A DNA stretch of 64,000 nt from Aureibaculum algae (GTDB lineage Bacteria; Bacteroidota; Bacteroidia; Flavobacteriales; Flavobacteriaceae), in assembly GCF_006065315.1 (NCBI RefSeq), contig NZ_CP040749.1:3114501-3178500 (forward strand). Reading direction: 5' to 3'. Below, one piece after another: positions 1-8,012 of the stretch (position 1 is its first letter; the number at the start of each line of letters is the position of its first letter). Made by a program: the position numbers and the translations under genes. The notes under the pieces were generated by a model that saw only the letters and a program-made list of their open reading frames with translations, was not told the origin of the DNA and ran no database searches.

Positions 1-954
1 GTCGGCATAATCGCCATCCATTAAAGAGGTTCCTGCCATGAAATCAAAACCAGTTTTCCCTCTACTATCTCTAAAATTCCTGTCCAATAACTTCGTAGAT
101 TCAGCTATTGCAGATTCACTTTCATATTCTGCCTTTACTTTGTCGATTACCTTTTGCCCACCTTTAGGTTGCCACAAGCCATCTATAATACCCTCAACAA
201 TAAGATTTTCCACTGCTTTTTCAATAGCTTCTTTAACAGCCATTTGAGCAGGTTCATTCTGTGTTACTCCAGTTTCAATTTCTAAAAGTCTTTTCACGTT
301 TACATATCTAAATAAACTAACATCAATGGCTTGAGAAAGAATAGTTTTTGAAATATAAACTGTTTTTAATATTTTACCATTTGATGTTGAAACTGCTCTT
401 AAATATATAGAAATGATGTCTTGTCTGTATTGTGTAGAAGCACCAGCACCAAAATATCGAGCTCCAGCACCACCAGTAATCATATTAGAATCATAAGAAA
501 TAATACCACCTTCTAATAATATCCCCGCAAAAAGTAATGGAGGTAAGCTGCCTGTTTCATCAACTGGTAGATTATTCTTTCGATTATATTCTTGTCTTGT
601 TGACCGTATAATCTGTCTTTCATTTAACAGATTACTCACATTTTCTCTTTCAATTGGAGTAAACCATTTAGAATCATCTAAGGCTTTTATTAGAATTGAA
701 GTCGCCCCTTGAGTAACTGCCGTACTATAACTAACACCACCTTCAACTAACTTATACTGCCCTGTTTGATCTCTAAATTTATAAACTCCAACTTCTATTG
801 GTTTTATAGGGCTTATATCATTCAATTCACTTTTAAAACTCGTTTCTCCTATACGAGCAGGTTGCGTCGTTAGGGGTTGGTTCATATAAGCTCCACAACC
901 AATCAATACCATTATCATCGCCCAAAGCGATCCTATTTTAAGTTTATTAACCAT
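1..954 (-). CDS. csgG: CsgG-family curli secretion channel, C-terminus cut by window edge
   Basis: This is the outer-membrane lipoprotein pore that exports curlin subunits. The reading frame is open through the left edge, so 318 residues are visible and the C-terminus is missing. Translation starts MVNKLKIGSLWAMIMVLIGC, a lipoprotein signal with the lipobox cysteine at residue 20. The body carries CsgG-typical stretches: EVGVYKFRDQTGQYK, then WFTPIERENVSNLLNERQII, then a glycine-rich GGIISYDSNMITGGAGARYFG segment and QDIISIYLRAVSTSNGKIL. The visible part already exceeds the E. coli protein (277 residues), so a C-terminal extension is present. The start lies 7 bases after the csgF stop, which supports one operon. 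Identification is firm; the extension's role is unknown. Confidence 0.93.
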   Translation of the reverse strand, partial: MVNKLKIGSLWAMIMVLIGCGAYMNQPLTTQPARIGETSFKSELNDISPIKPIEVGVYKFRDQTGQYKLVEGGVSYSTAVTQGATSILIKALDDSKWFTPIERENVSNLLNERQIIRSTRQEYNRKNNLPVDETGSLPPLLFAGILLEGGIISYDSNMITGGAGARYFGAGASTQYRQDIISIYLRAVSTSNGKILKTVYISKTILSQAIDVSLFRYVNVKRLLEIETGVTQNEPAQMAVKEAIEKAVENLIVEGIIDGLWQPKGGQKVIDKVKAEYESESAIAESTKLLDRNFRDSRGKTGFDFMAGTSLMDGDYAD

Positions 955-961
955 TAATTTT

Positions 962-1363
962 TTAATTTGGAATGAATATATTGGACTGTTCTCCGGTAGT
1001 TGTATCCAAAATACCGATAGATAAACCTGTAGTTGTTGGCACAAGATCAACTACTAAACTACCAAAAGTAAAGGTCCCCTCTTTAAATGATTCATCTCCG
1101 AAAGTATTATTAAATAAATCATTGGTTAATGAACTCAGTAATTGACGATTTAAACTCGCGGTAAATTGTTCTAATTCTGTCGCTTGTTCGCCACTACCAT
1201 CATCTTCTTTAAACTTATTTTGAGATTCTGCCGAACTTAATAGCCACGAAGCATTGAAAGGATTTCCACCCAAAAATGAAGGGTTCGTTGGACTATAGAC
1301 TAATTGTTGTGCCGCTATTATACCAGGTATAAAAAACAGTAAAAAAGGGGTTAATTTTTTCAT
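962..1363 (-). CDS. csgF: CsgF-like curli assembly protein
   Basis: CsgF is the small exported factor that binds the CsgG pore and couples secretion to nucleation at the cell surface. This 133-residue protein has a cleavable signal peptide ending near AAQQ. The mature N-terminus LVYSPTNPSFLGGNPFNASW is the hallmark CsgF sequence, the part that plugs into CsgG in the E. coli complex. The C-terminus (TFGSLVVDLVPTTTGLSIGI) also fits the family. Length matches the E. coli protein (138 residues). It sits between the csgE-like and csgG genes with gaps of 11 and 7 bases. Confidence 0.93.
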   Translation of the reverse strand: MKKLTPFLLFFIPGIIAAQQLVYSPTNPSFLGGNPFNASWLLSSAESQNKFKEDDGSGEQATELEQFTASLNRQLLSSLTNDLFNNTFGDESFKEGTFTFGSLVVDLVPTTTGLSIGILDTTTGEQSNIFIPN

Positions 1364-1374
1364 TTTGTTTCGGT

Positions 1375-2100
1375 TTAAAATCTTATTTTTCTCTTGGCTA
1401 ATAATAAGCGTTTCTGAGCATAGGTATTTATGGCAAAAATTGCCTGTTGTGCCATAATTTCTAAATATTCTTGATTCGGGTTTGTAGTTGTTTTATAAAC
1501 ATCTGTATCATCTATAGTTATTGTAATTTCACTATTAATACCAATCATAGGTTTTTCATTTACATTGATAATGAAAGGGTATTTTAAACTACTTGAACTG
1601 TATTTTTGATAAAAATAATCGTAAAAATCTTTGCCTAATTTCGTTATAACATCATCGACAACTAAACCCATTATTTCAAAATTTTCAGCTTCTGCTTGAT
1701 TGAATTCAGTTTTTTTTTTATTTGATATAACTAGCGTGTCTTTCGAAATTAAAAGTTTTTCTTTTCGTATGTACAAAAACAATTTAATTTCTTCATTTGG
1801 TTGAATATTAATTTTTAGCGTTGATAATTTTTGACTTTCATTTGGTGAAAGTGAAAATATACCCGCTTGAGAGTTTTTAGAAAGATTACCATTTTTTCCA
1901 TATTTAAGAGATAATAATAAATATTCGAGATCAGATTGATAGATATTGTCTGTATTTTCCGCATACCCATCAATATTAATCAACCCTTCTGAATTTTCTA
2001 CTTTTAAAACTGCTTTTACCGCAATATTATTTTCTTGTGCCATAAATATGGTACAAAAAAACAAACAAAATCCTGTAAAAAACAAGCGTCTAAAATTCAT
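1375..2100 (-). CDS. CsgE-like curli chaperone with N-terminal CsgH-like domain
   Basis: The protein has 241 residues and a signal peptide ending near FMAQ. Residues about 130-241 look like CsgE, the periplasmic adaptor that caps the CsgG channel: MGLVVDDVITKLGKDFYDYF is followed by an ITITIDDTDVYKT strand and a C-terminal helix. E. coli CsgE has only 129 residues. The extra N-terminal part (about 25-125) reads as a beta-sandwich with GKNGNLSKNSQAGIFSLSPN and a following leucine-rich strand, resembling CsgH, a curlin aggregation inhibitor known from Alphaproteobacteria. I therefore read it as a CsgH-CsgE fusion. The CsgE half is secure; the CsgH half rests on a motif resemblance. Confidence 0.85.
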   Translation of the reverse strand: MNFRRLFFTGFCLFFCTIFMAQENNIAVKAVLKVENSEGLINIDGYAENTDNIYQSDLEYLLLSLKYGKNGNLSKNSQAGIFSLSPNESQKLSTLKINIQPNEEIKLFLYIRKEKLLISKDTLVISNKKKTEFNQAEAENFEIMGLVVDDVITKLGKDFYDYFYQKYSSSSLKYPFIINVNEKPMIGINSEITITIDDTDVYKTTTNPNQEYLEIMAQQAIFAINTYAQKRLLLAKRKIRF

Positions 2101-2147
2101 TTTTAATATTTTATTCTATTAAATTAATAAGTAAATAATTGAAACGA

Positions 2148-2579
2148 TTAATTATAATTAGTTATAAAAATATGTTGATTATCGGTTTTTTGGTTGATAA
2201 TAATATTTTTGGATAAACTATTTTCACCATAGATATAAATACCATTATTATTTCCCGTTTGAAATATTTGCATATTACTATCTTTTGAACCGTAAAAGCT
2301 CATAAATTCATAAAAATTTTGATCACCATTTTGAGTTACTTCAAGATTGTCTTTAACTGAAGTTTTGATATTGATATAATTATAATCTCCATTCTGAAAC
2401 AAAGTTGTTTTTGAAAACATAGTACTTTTTTTATGTTCTTGTTTAAGAGGTTCAGCTTCGCTTTGATTCTGATTAAAATAAGCATTTATCAAGGTAGAAT
2501 TTTCGTCTTGTAATTGTTGTGCATTACAGAAACTAAAAAAAACTAAGCACATTAGCAAGGTTATGTATTTTATTTTCAT
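2148..2579 (-). CDS. Minor curlin-like protein, possible nucleator
   Basis: A 143-residue exported protein with a signal peptide ending near CNAQ. It contains a few degenerate curlin units, for example FQNGDYNYINI, TQNGDQNFYEF and FQTGNNNGIYI, with the glutamine-glycine-asparagine spacing of the curlin repeat but far fewer copies than the neighbouring large curlin. Its size is close to E. coli CsgB (151 residues), the surface nucleator. By analogy it could nucleate fibres of the larger subunit, which is inference. The gene lies between the large curlin and the csgE-like gene in the same direction. Confidence 0.75.
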   Translation of the reverse strand: MKIKYITLLMCLVFFSFCNAQQLQDENSTLINAYFNQNQSEAEPLKQEHKKSTMFSKTTLFQNGDYNYINIKTSVKDNLEVTQNGDQNFYEFMSFYGSKDSNMQIFQTGNNNGIYIYGENSLSKNIIINQKTDNQHIFITNYN

Positions 2580-2720
2580 AATATTAATTTTTTAAGCAAA
2601 TTGAATGTCTCTCAAATATAAGAATAATAATTAATACCAATTTAACTAAATAATTACGCATCAAATAGTTACTATTTTATTTTTTTACACATTATTGTAA
2701 AAATTAATTGGCATTAAAAG

Positions 2721-2751
2721 AAAGGAGCAAAAACCAACCTTTTGCTCCTTT
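2721..2751 (-). terminator. Hairpin after the large curlin gene
   Basis: Twelve-base perfect inverted arms (2721-2732 and 2740-2751) enclose a 7-base loop. Read leftward, a T-rich run follows. It lies 10 bases past the large curlin stop, so it probably ends or attenuates the curlin transcript and lowers expression of the assembly genes relative to the subunit. Confidence 0.6.
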
Positions 2752-2760
2752 TGTTAACTA

Positions 2761-4104
2761 TTAGTTAGATTGAATTAAACCTGCAACATTACCAGTTCCT
2801 ATTTGATTAACAGTATGTGAATGGTTACCTCCAAATTGACCTACCAATGATAAGTTTCCAAAACCAATTTGAGTAGACGTTACTTTATTATTCATTCCTT
2901 CTTGCCAAATACCTGAAACATTTAAGATTCCGTCTTGAGTAACACATGCTCCATTACCATTTCCAAATTGAGCAATACCTGAAACGTTTAATAGACCATC
3001 TTGATCTACAGTGGCATTATTTCTATTACCTTCTTGATAAATACCGCTAAGGTTCAACTCACCATCTTGACGCACGTTAGTACTATTTCTATTACCAATT
3101 TGCTCTGAATAACTTAAGTTGGTAGTACTAAATGGATTATCTTGACCTTGATATACATCTGACTCGTTTCCATTTCCATCTTGTATTTGAAATGATGCGT
3201 TTGTTACTCCAGTCTGAGTAGCAGTTACTTCATTGTTATTACCCATTTGATTTTGTTCGGCTAAATTTTGATTTGAATAAAAATTTTGATTGATTTTTGC
3301 ATTATTTCCATTACCATCTTGTATTTGAACAGCCATATTGTCATCAGAACTCCACCATGTACGACCTTCATTCTGATATACCTCAGCTGTATTTCTATTA
3401 CCATATTGCGTTTGATCCGACACGTTATTCTCATTTGTTTGTTTAGAAACAGCTAAATTATTATTACCAAAAGCTTGAAGTTGCGTTGCACTGTTATTTC
3501 TAGAATAACCTTCGCCTTGATCTATAATTGCCCAATTTCTATTTCCGTACCCTTGTGTTTGAGAAGCATAATTATTACCTCCACGTCCATTGATATTTTG
3601 ATAAACATCTGCATGGTTATTATTACCCATCATCTGAGTCTGTTCAGAAACATTAAATTCGTCTCCTTGATACGCATGAGCCCAATTGCCATTACCACCC
3701 TCTTGAGTTTGTACAGCACTATTCCATGCTGTATATCTATACCCTTGTACAATAATAGCTTCATTATTATTGCCATCCTGGTATTGCTCTGCATAATTTG
3801 CTCCTCCAGAAGCTCCTATGTTTTGTGAAATTCTGGCATCATTACCAATACCATATTGCATTTGAAATGCTTGATTCCAGATTTTAGCTTGATTGATACG
3901 AGCCTTATTTCTCGTGCCCTCTTGGTAAACATCTGCATAGTTTTCCGAATCGACTTGATCAACATCTGATTCGTTTTGTTGACCTACTTGAACAATCAAT
4001 GCTCCGTGATCTGTACCTGATTGATCAAGTGTACTCTGGTTACCTTGAGCATAAGTAAAGCCTGTTGCACCAATTACTAGTGCAGTAATAAATAATTTTT
4101 TCAT
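2761..4104 (-). CDS. Large curlin-repeat protein (CsgA-like major subunit)
   Basis: A 447-residue exported protein with signal peptide MKKLFITALVIGATGFTYAQ. Essentially the whole mature chain is built of curlin half-repeats of the form NxAxxxQxxGxxN; by eye I count about 36, some separated by short insertions. This is about three times the length of E. coli CsgA (151 residues, five full repeats). Such repeats stack as a beta-solenoid and self-assemble into extracellular amyloid. One cysteine (GACVTQ, near the C-terminus) is the only one in the mature protein. It is the first gene of the operon, as expected for the most abundant product. Confidence 0.9.
   Translation of the reverse strand: MKKLFITALVIGATGFTYAQGNQSTLDQSGTDHGALIVQVGQQNESDVDQVDSENYADVYQEGTRNKARINQAKIWNQAFQMQYGIGNDARISQNIGASGGANYAEQYQDGNNNEAIIVQGYRYTAWNSAVQTQEGGNGNWAHAYQGDEFNVSEQTQMMGNNNHADVYQNINGRGGNNYASQTQGYGNRNWAIIDQGEGYSRNNSATQLQAFGNNNLAVSKQTNENNVSDQTQYGNRNTAEVYQNEGRTWWSSDDNMAVQIQDGNGNNAKINQNFYSNQNLAEQNQMGNNNEVTATQTGVTNASFQIQDGNGNESDVYQGQDNPFSTTNLSYSEQIGNRNSTNVRQDGELNLSGIYQEGNRNNATVDQDGLLNVSGIAQFGNGNGACVTQDGILNVSGIWQEGMNNKVTSTQIGFGNLSLVGQFGGNHSHTVNQIGTGNVAGLIQSN
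2764..4044 (-). repeat. Tandem curlin half-repeats (protein level)
   Basis: About 36 imperfect units of roughly 9-16 residues run from just after the signal peptide to the C-terminus. The anchor positions are Q-x-G and N-x-(A/S). The last twelve units are the most regular (for example NVSGIAQFGNGNG and NVSGIWQEGMNNK). Insertions such as GRTWWSSDD and GQDNPFSTT interrupt the middle. Confidence 0.85.
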
Positions 4105-4165
4105 CGTAAAAAATTTTAAGTTAAAAATAAATTGGTTATTAAATAAAAAGTTAGTTCATACATTC

Positions 4166-4189
4166 TTATAATGGTGATAACCATTATAA
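4166..4189. promoter_or_regulatory. Perfect 10+4+10 inverted repeat upstream of the curli operon
   Basis: TTATAATGGT and ACCATTATAA are exact reverse complements separated by GATA, 62 bases before the large curlin start. The symmetry fits an operator for a dimeric regulator or an mRNA 5' hairpin. No T-run follows in the transcribed direction, so a terminator is less likely. Confidence 0.45.
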
Positions 4190-4251
4190 AAAATATGTAA
4201 TTAGAAAAATTTTGTTTTTGAAAATTTTCCTAACAGGTCTAAGTTTAGAGT

Positions 4252-4534
4252 TACTTAAAATTCCTGCTATTTAACAAGCATAATGATGTAATAAATGTAA
4301 ATACATTTTTGGGGGTTTAATCTTTTTCATAGCAGCGAAAAATAATAACTTGGTTACTAAAATTGGTACATAATTAATAATTGCTCAAAAGCAATAAAAA
4401 TATGTTTAACTTTTTCAAGTTAGGATCTAAAAAAGCTATTTAAAAATTTTGCTATTATGCAAGTGTGAAGAAAACAATGTTGGTTGGTTGATTGAAATCT
4501 CGTATTCCTTTTCATAGCAAATAAAAATAAATAA
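4252..4534. repeat. Diverged direct duplication, 185-base offset, in the curli upstream region
   Basis: The stretches around 4252-4349 and 4438-4534 align at a constant offset of 185 bases. Two exact anchors support it: TGCTATT at 4265 and 4450, and TTTTCATAGCA at 4324 and 4509. Sequence between the anchors is weakly similar. It occupies most of the gene-free space between the curli operon and the pseudogene; no coding signal is seen there. Confidence 0.35.
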
Positions 4535-4582
4535 CACAACGAATTTAACATTTTTTTTCGAATAATAACAATAAAATAATAA

Positions 4583-4624
4583 AAAGGGGGTTTTTCCCCT
4601 TTATTGACAGGAAAAACCCCCTTT
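4583..4624. terminator. Strong bidirectional hairpin
   Basis: Perfect 15-base arms (4583-4597 and 4610-4624, each an A/T-flanked run of five G or C) enclose a 12-base loop. It lies just past the degenerate gene remnant and upstream of the curli operon, so it probably ends leftward transcription from the phosphoesterase genes and insulates the curli promoter region. Confidence 0.7.
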
Positions 4625-4665
4625 AATTATAGAGTTAATGATTAAGCAATATTTAAATGAGAATG

Positions 4666-4953
4666 CTATACTTTAAATTGTTCAATATAGTCTACTATAT
4701 TGAACACAATGAAACTCTTTTTACTAAAACTCCTGTAAGGAGCCTTCAACAATACATTTACTTCGGCTTCTGAGAATTTTTCATTTTCGCAATTCTTGTT
4801 TGAAAAACGCTCTGGAATAATGGCATGTCTATCCAATTTCTTCTCAATAGCTGCATAGGCATTTTTCTTTCTGCATAATCTAAGTTCTGCTTCTCTTGTA
4901 CCTTCGCCTGGACCATGACACAAATAACATCGATCTGATAAAAATAGGTATTG
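4666..4953 (-). pseudogene. Chimeric remnant: planctomycete-type cytochrome c piece joined to a Gfo/Idh tail
   Basis: This frame begins directly after the stop of the upstream endonuclease-fold gene and has no start codon of its own. It first reads LSDRCYLCHGPGEGT followed by REAELRL and AYAAIEKK, which matches the PSCyt1 haem domain (CxxCH motif; found at the start of DUF1549/DUF1553 proteins). From RFSNK onward it switches to a sequence matching the C-terminus of the Gfo/Idh protein at 8013-9482: FSEAEVNVLLKAPYR versus FSEDEVNALLEAPYR. DNA similarity is visible too. One G is missing within the final arginine-glutamate codons, so the original stop is lost and the frame runs on for 19 residues. 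I read it as a recombination scar. Confidence 0.75.
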
Positions 4954-5865
4954 TTATTTATTCTCAAAATTAAATTCAGCCATTATAGGATAATGATCTG
5001 ATAAACCTTCTGGTTTTCCTTCGTTAAAAATAGTCACATTCTTACATGATTTAGACATAATTGGGCTAGTTAAGATATAATCTATTCGTTGTTTATTTTG
5101 AATAACCTCAGTAGCCGTTTGATAGGTTCCAATTAATACTGGGGTAGGGTATGTAAATCTATTATTTATTTCAATAAAATTCTTACTAACATCGATTGCA
5201 GGTATTGCTAAGAAAGCTGAAATAACGGAATAATCAAATTCTCCAAGCCTCAGGTTAGAATAATTACTTTCATTCTTATCGTTTAAGTAATGCTGCTGCA
5301 AACTTTTATTACGTTTTAACAAATCTTCATCAAATGGAGAATGTGCATTGAAATCTCCAAGAACAATAAATTTCTCACTCTTTACTTTTTTAATTTTTTC
5401 AGCAAGAATATGTGCTTCTTTTAGCCTAAAATCTACATCAGCTGGCGATAAATGGACCACGAAGAAATCAATGCCATAAGTTTGGCAATGTAAAAAACCA
5501 TGCCAAAAATTATCGATAACACGTTCCTTTAACATGATTGGTTTCTTTGAAGTAATACCAACTGGATACCCTTCAGTTTTTAATATTTGCACATATTCAT
5601 GTCCCCATTTTAGAGCATCCTCTTTAAGTTTTTTCTGATCATAACCGCATAACTCTTGTAATGCTAGAACATCTGGATTTTCACTCTTAATCCATTTAAT
5701 CCAATTTTCCTTTCTTATAGTATCTTTACCCCAGTCGAAACCATTCCAAATATTATAGGTCATTACTTTAAAATTCGTTTCGGACTCTTGTGCACTAGTA
5801 TTTATGGAAGACAAAATTACCATAGAGATAAAAGTGAAATTAAATAGATTAATGAATTGTTTCAT
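4954..5865 (-). CDS. Secreted endonuclease/exonuclease/phosphatase-fold hydrolase
   Basis: A 303-residue protein with a signal peptide ending near NTSAQ. It carries the marks of the EEP metal-dependent phosphodiesterase fold: MTYNIWNG at the start of the domain, ALQEL (metal-binding glutamate), VVHLSPADVDFR, VLGDFNAHS and the C-terminal SDHYPIMAEF. Members hydrolyse phosphodiesters in nucleic acids, inositol phosphates or sphingomyelin; the substrate cannot be told from sequence. It follows the metallophosphoesterase gene by 43 bases in the same direction, so the two may act together in extracytoplasmic phosphate scavenging. That role is inference. Confidence 0.85.
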   Translation of the reverse strand: MKQFINLFNFTFISMVILSSINTSAQESETNFKVMTYNIWNGFDWGKDTIRKENWIKWIKSENPDVLALQELCGYDQKKLKEDALKWGHEYVQILKTEGYPVGITSKKPIMLKERVIDNFWHGFLHCQTYGIDFFVVHLSPADVDFRLKEAHILAEKIKKVKSEKFIVLGDFNAHSPFDEDLLKRNKSLQQHYLNDKNESNYSNLRLGEFDYSVISAFLAIPAIDVSKNFIEINNRFTYPTPVLIGTYQTATEVIQNKQRIDYILTSPIMSKSCKNVTIFNEGKPEGLSDHYPIMAEFNFENK

Positions 5866-5908
5866 AATGTATTTTTTATTTTGAATAAGTTGAAATATGT
5901 TTAGTTCA

Positions 5909-6985
5909 TTAATTTAGTTTAATGCTGAAACTATCATAAGATTCATTACGCCAAGATTTTTCTATTGTAGAAGGAGATATCCCGAAAAAAGGAGAAAAAG
6001 TTTTTATTATAATGGTTTGCTTATCTGGAAGAAATTCTAATATCCGCAACCATCCATCACCCCCATTTCCATGCCATCCACCTCCATCGGCCTGAGCATT
6101 AAACACCATTTGGTGTACATCTTTTTGCCCTGCATTCTTTTCCTTTCTGTAACCAACGTTTTCAGTAAACCCTCCTGTACCTCCAATATGCCCACAAAAT
6201 ACCATTTCAATATTTTTAGACGGGGCAATTAATGTCTCCCACAATTTTTTACCGTGCGTAACATCTTTAACTTTATATCCTTCTTTTTCAATTAAGGCAT
6301 TATCATTTGTCATGGATTTCATATAACTATGTGTCAAAACAACTCCCTTATAGTCTTTATATTTTTCTCTTGCAAAAATGGCTTCGCTCTGCTTAACAAT
6401 TGTATCTCTCGGATTAAACTCCAACGAGGCTATAAGGTATTTAACATTATGAGGTGAAACAAATTCATAATAGGCATTTTCTAATGTCTGCTCACCTGAA
6501 AAATTAGGCATCATTCCTGTTAAAATACTACTTGTTGATTCCATTTGATTTGGAGAAAAATAAGAATTCAGTTGAGAATAACGATTTTCAGCAGACTTAC
6601 TACCATAATCATGATTTCCAGCACACAAAATATATGGTACAATGGTATCTAAAACAGAAAACGCTTCTCTAACTGCCGACCATTGCTGATTGCTATTTTG
6701 ATCTCCATTCACTCCATCTCCTACTGGTATGTTATTTTGCTCTACTAAGTCACCTTGGCATAAAACAAGTTCAATATTTAGTTTTTCCTTATTCCGTTTT
6801 ATCCACCTTGTCATCAATGAAAATATCGGTTGATTTTGTTCAAATTTAATATAAGTTTGAGGGTCAGGTAATACAATCATTGTCCATGATGCCTCATTTT
6901 CTAATTTTGGTTGACCAGACTGTGCATAAATTTTATTTAGAAAAAAACTAAAAGTAATGAGTAGTGTAAGGGTTAATTTTCTCAT
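5909..6985 (-). CDS. Secreted calcineurin-like metallophosphoesterase
   Basis: The five metal-binding blocks of this superfamily are visible in order: LPDPQTY, CQGDLVEQN, AGNHDYG, LTHSYM and FCGHIGG. I place the start at the ATG giving MRKLTLTLLITFSF, because it begins a clean signal peptide ending near IYAQS. A longer frame opens 16 codons upstream but would put hydrophilic residues before the signal. The mature protein has about 335 residues. The substrate is unknown; similar exported proteins act on phosphomonoesters or phosphodiesters. It probably shares a transcript with the EEP-fold gene downstream. Confidence 0.85.
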   Translation of the reverse strand: MRKLTLTLLITFSFFLNKIYAQSGQPKLENEASWTMIVLPDPQTYIKFEQNQPIFSLMTRWIKRNKEKLNIELVLCQGDLVEQNNIPVGDGVNGDQNSNQQWSAVREAFSVLDTIVPYILCAGNHDYGSKSAENRYSQLNSYFSPNQMESTSSILTGMMPNFSGEQTLENAYYEFVSPHNVKYLIASLEFNPRDTIVKQSEAIFAREKYKDYKGVVLTHSYMKSMTNDNALIEKEGYKVKDVTHGKKLWETLIAPSKNIEMVFCGHIGGTGGFTENVGYRKEKNAGQKDVHQMVFNAQADGGGWHGNGGDGWLRILEFLPDKQTIIIKTFSPFFGISPSTIEKSWRNESYDSFSIKLN

Positions 6986-7084
6986 AGTATTATGTTTACA
7001 AAATTTTACCGTGGATTTATTTAAAAACGACATCGAAATGATTTTATTAAAAAGCTAGAGTCCTTGGCTATACTAAATTTGTTT

Positions 7085-7522
7085 TTACTCTTTTCTTTCA
7101 ATTATTATTATCGTTTTATTGAGCTTTTTAATTCCAATAACAACTTCTTTATATTCCCAAGCATTTCCATTTTTGTTGGCAAAAATCAACATTCTTCCTT
7201 TTCCATTAGAACCTTTTACCCGAAAGCTAAAATCAATAGAGTCGTAATCATTTGAGTATTGCACAACACCCTCTAAAATAGCTAATTTGTCAAGAGGTTC
7301 CAGTGTTCCTAAAAGTGCTATAACCTCTTCATTTTCTTGTGCTTTTTGTAGTGCATTATCTACTAGATCAGTATCCGCATATGCCCTTGTTATGTCAGAG
7401 ATGTTTTCTCCAATTTCTGAAGAGGAAATTAGTCCAATACCCATTAAGAATATTGCGACCATTGGAGTAAGCCATTTCCAATTCCGTTGCCACCAACTTT
7501 TATGTTCAATTAATTCGTTCAT
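7085..7522 (-). CDS. Coa1-like single-pass membrane protein
   Basis: A 145-residue protein with a cytoplasmic tryptophan-rich head (HKSWWQRNWKWL), one membrane segment (about 18-36) and an exported domain. The domain pattern, NALQKAQENEEVIALLG followed by a FSFRVKGSNGKGRMLIFANK strand pair, resembles the Coa1/Tim21-type fold named for cytochrome oxidase assembly protein 1. Bacterial members are common and mostly uncharacterised. No respiratory genes are nearby, so a link to oxidase assembly is not supported here. Confidence 0.55.
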   Translation of the reverse strand: MNELIEHKSWWQRNWKWLTPMVAIFLMGIGLISSSEIGENISDITRAYADTDLVDNALQKAQENEEVIALLGTLEPLDKLAILEGVVQYSNDYDSIDFSFRVKGSNGKGRMLIFANKNGNAWEYKEVVIGIKKLNKTIIIIERKE

Positions 7523-8012
7523 ATTGTTTAATAATACCTAACGGTTTGGGTTATGGTTTCGTTATATTAAACATTAGGTTAACAACCTTTTTATACCAAA
7601 TTTTAATTGCATAAACTTCTAGCTACATAAAATTTTATTCACATTATAGTTAATGTACCCAACTCTTAGTTCTTTGAAGTAGGTTCTAGAAGTTCTTTAT
7701 ATTTTAGTTCTATAAGAATAGCTACCTGAATTACTAATTTATAGCGACGTTGAGTAAGACGAAGCGTTGCCGTAAGTCCGTTAATAATAATAATAATAAT
7801 ACAACTTATATAGCCCACAAAGCAAATTTCAATAGACTACAAAACATTGTTCTTTATAATCTAAAATTATTACTTCTATATCCTTTTCAAAAATTGTAAT
7901 TACATCGGCAAAAACAGACCAATCCTTTATCAATTTAGCCCTCTTTCAAGCAATTGCATTAAAAGTAGAATATTTTATTTTTTCCATAAACTTTTTAGAC
8001 TTTAGTTGGCCC
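7523..8012. other. Gene-free stretch with short TAA microsatellite
   Basis: No open frame with coding character is seen in these 490 bases. A run of about six TAA units sits at 7782-7800, preceded by a less AT-rich patch (about 7743-7780). No clear terminator follows the Gfo/Idh gene stop. Confidence 0.5.

Noticed and set aside
3475..3828. 117-residue frame on the plus strand inside the large curlin gene
   Set aside because: It is the antisense reading of the curlin repeats; the minus-strand frame has a signal peptide and clear repeats.
4758..4967. 69-residue minus-strand frame overlapping the remnant
   Set aside because: It is in a different frame from the CxxCH sequence, shows no domain and overlaps the end of the endonuclease-fold gene.
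5909..7033. Longer start for the metallophosphoesterase
   Set aside because: The extra 16 residues precede a complete signal peptide and are hydrophilic; the inner ATG is the better start.
7741..7800. Less AT-rich patch plus TAA repeat as a possible RNA gene or mobile-element end
   Set aside because: No stable clover-leaf, hairpin or terminal inverted repeat could be recognised, and no target duplication is visible.
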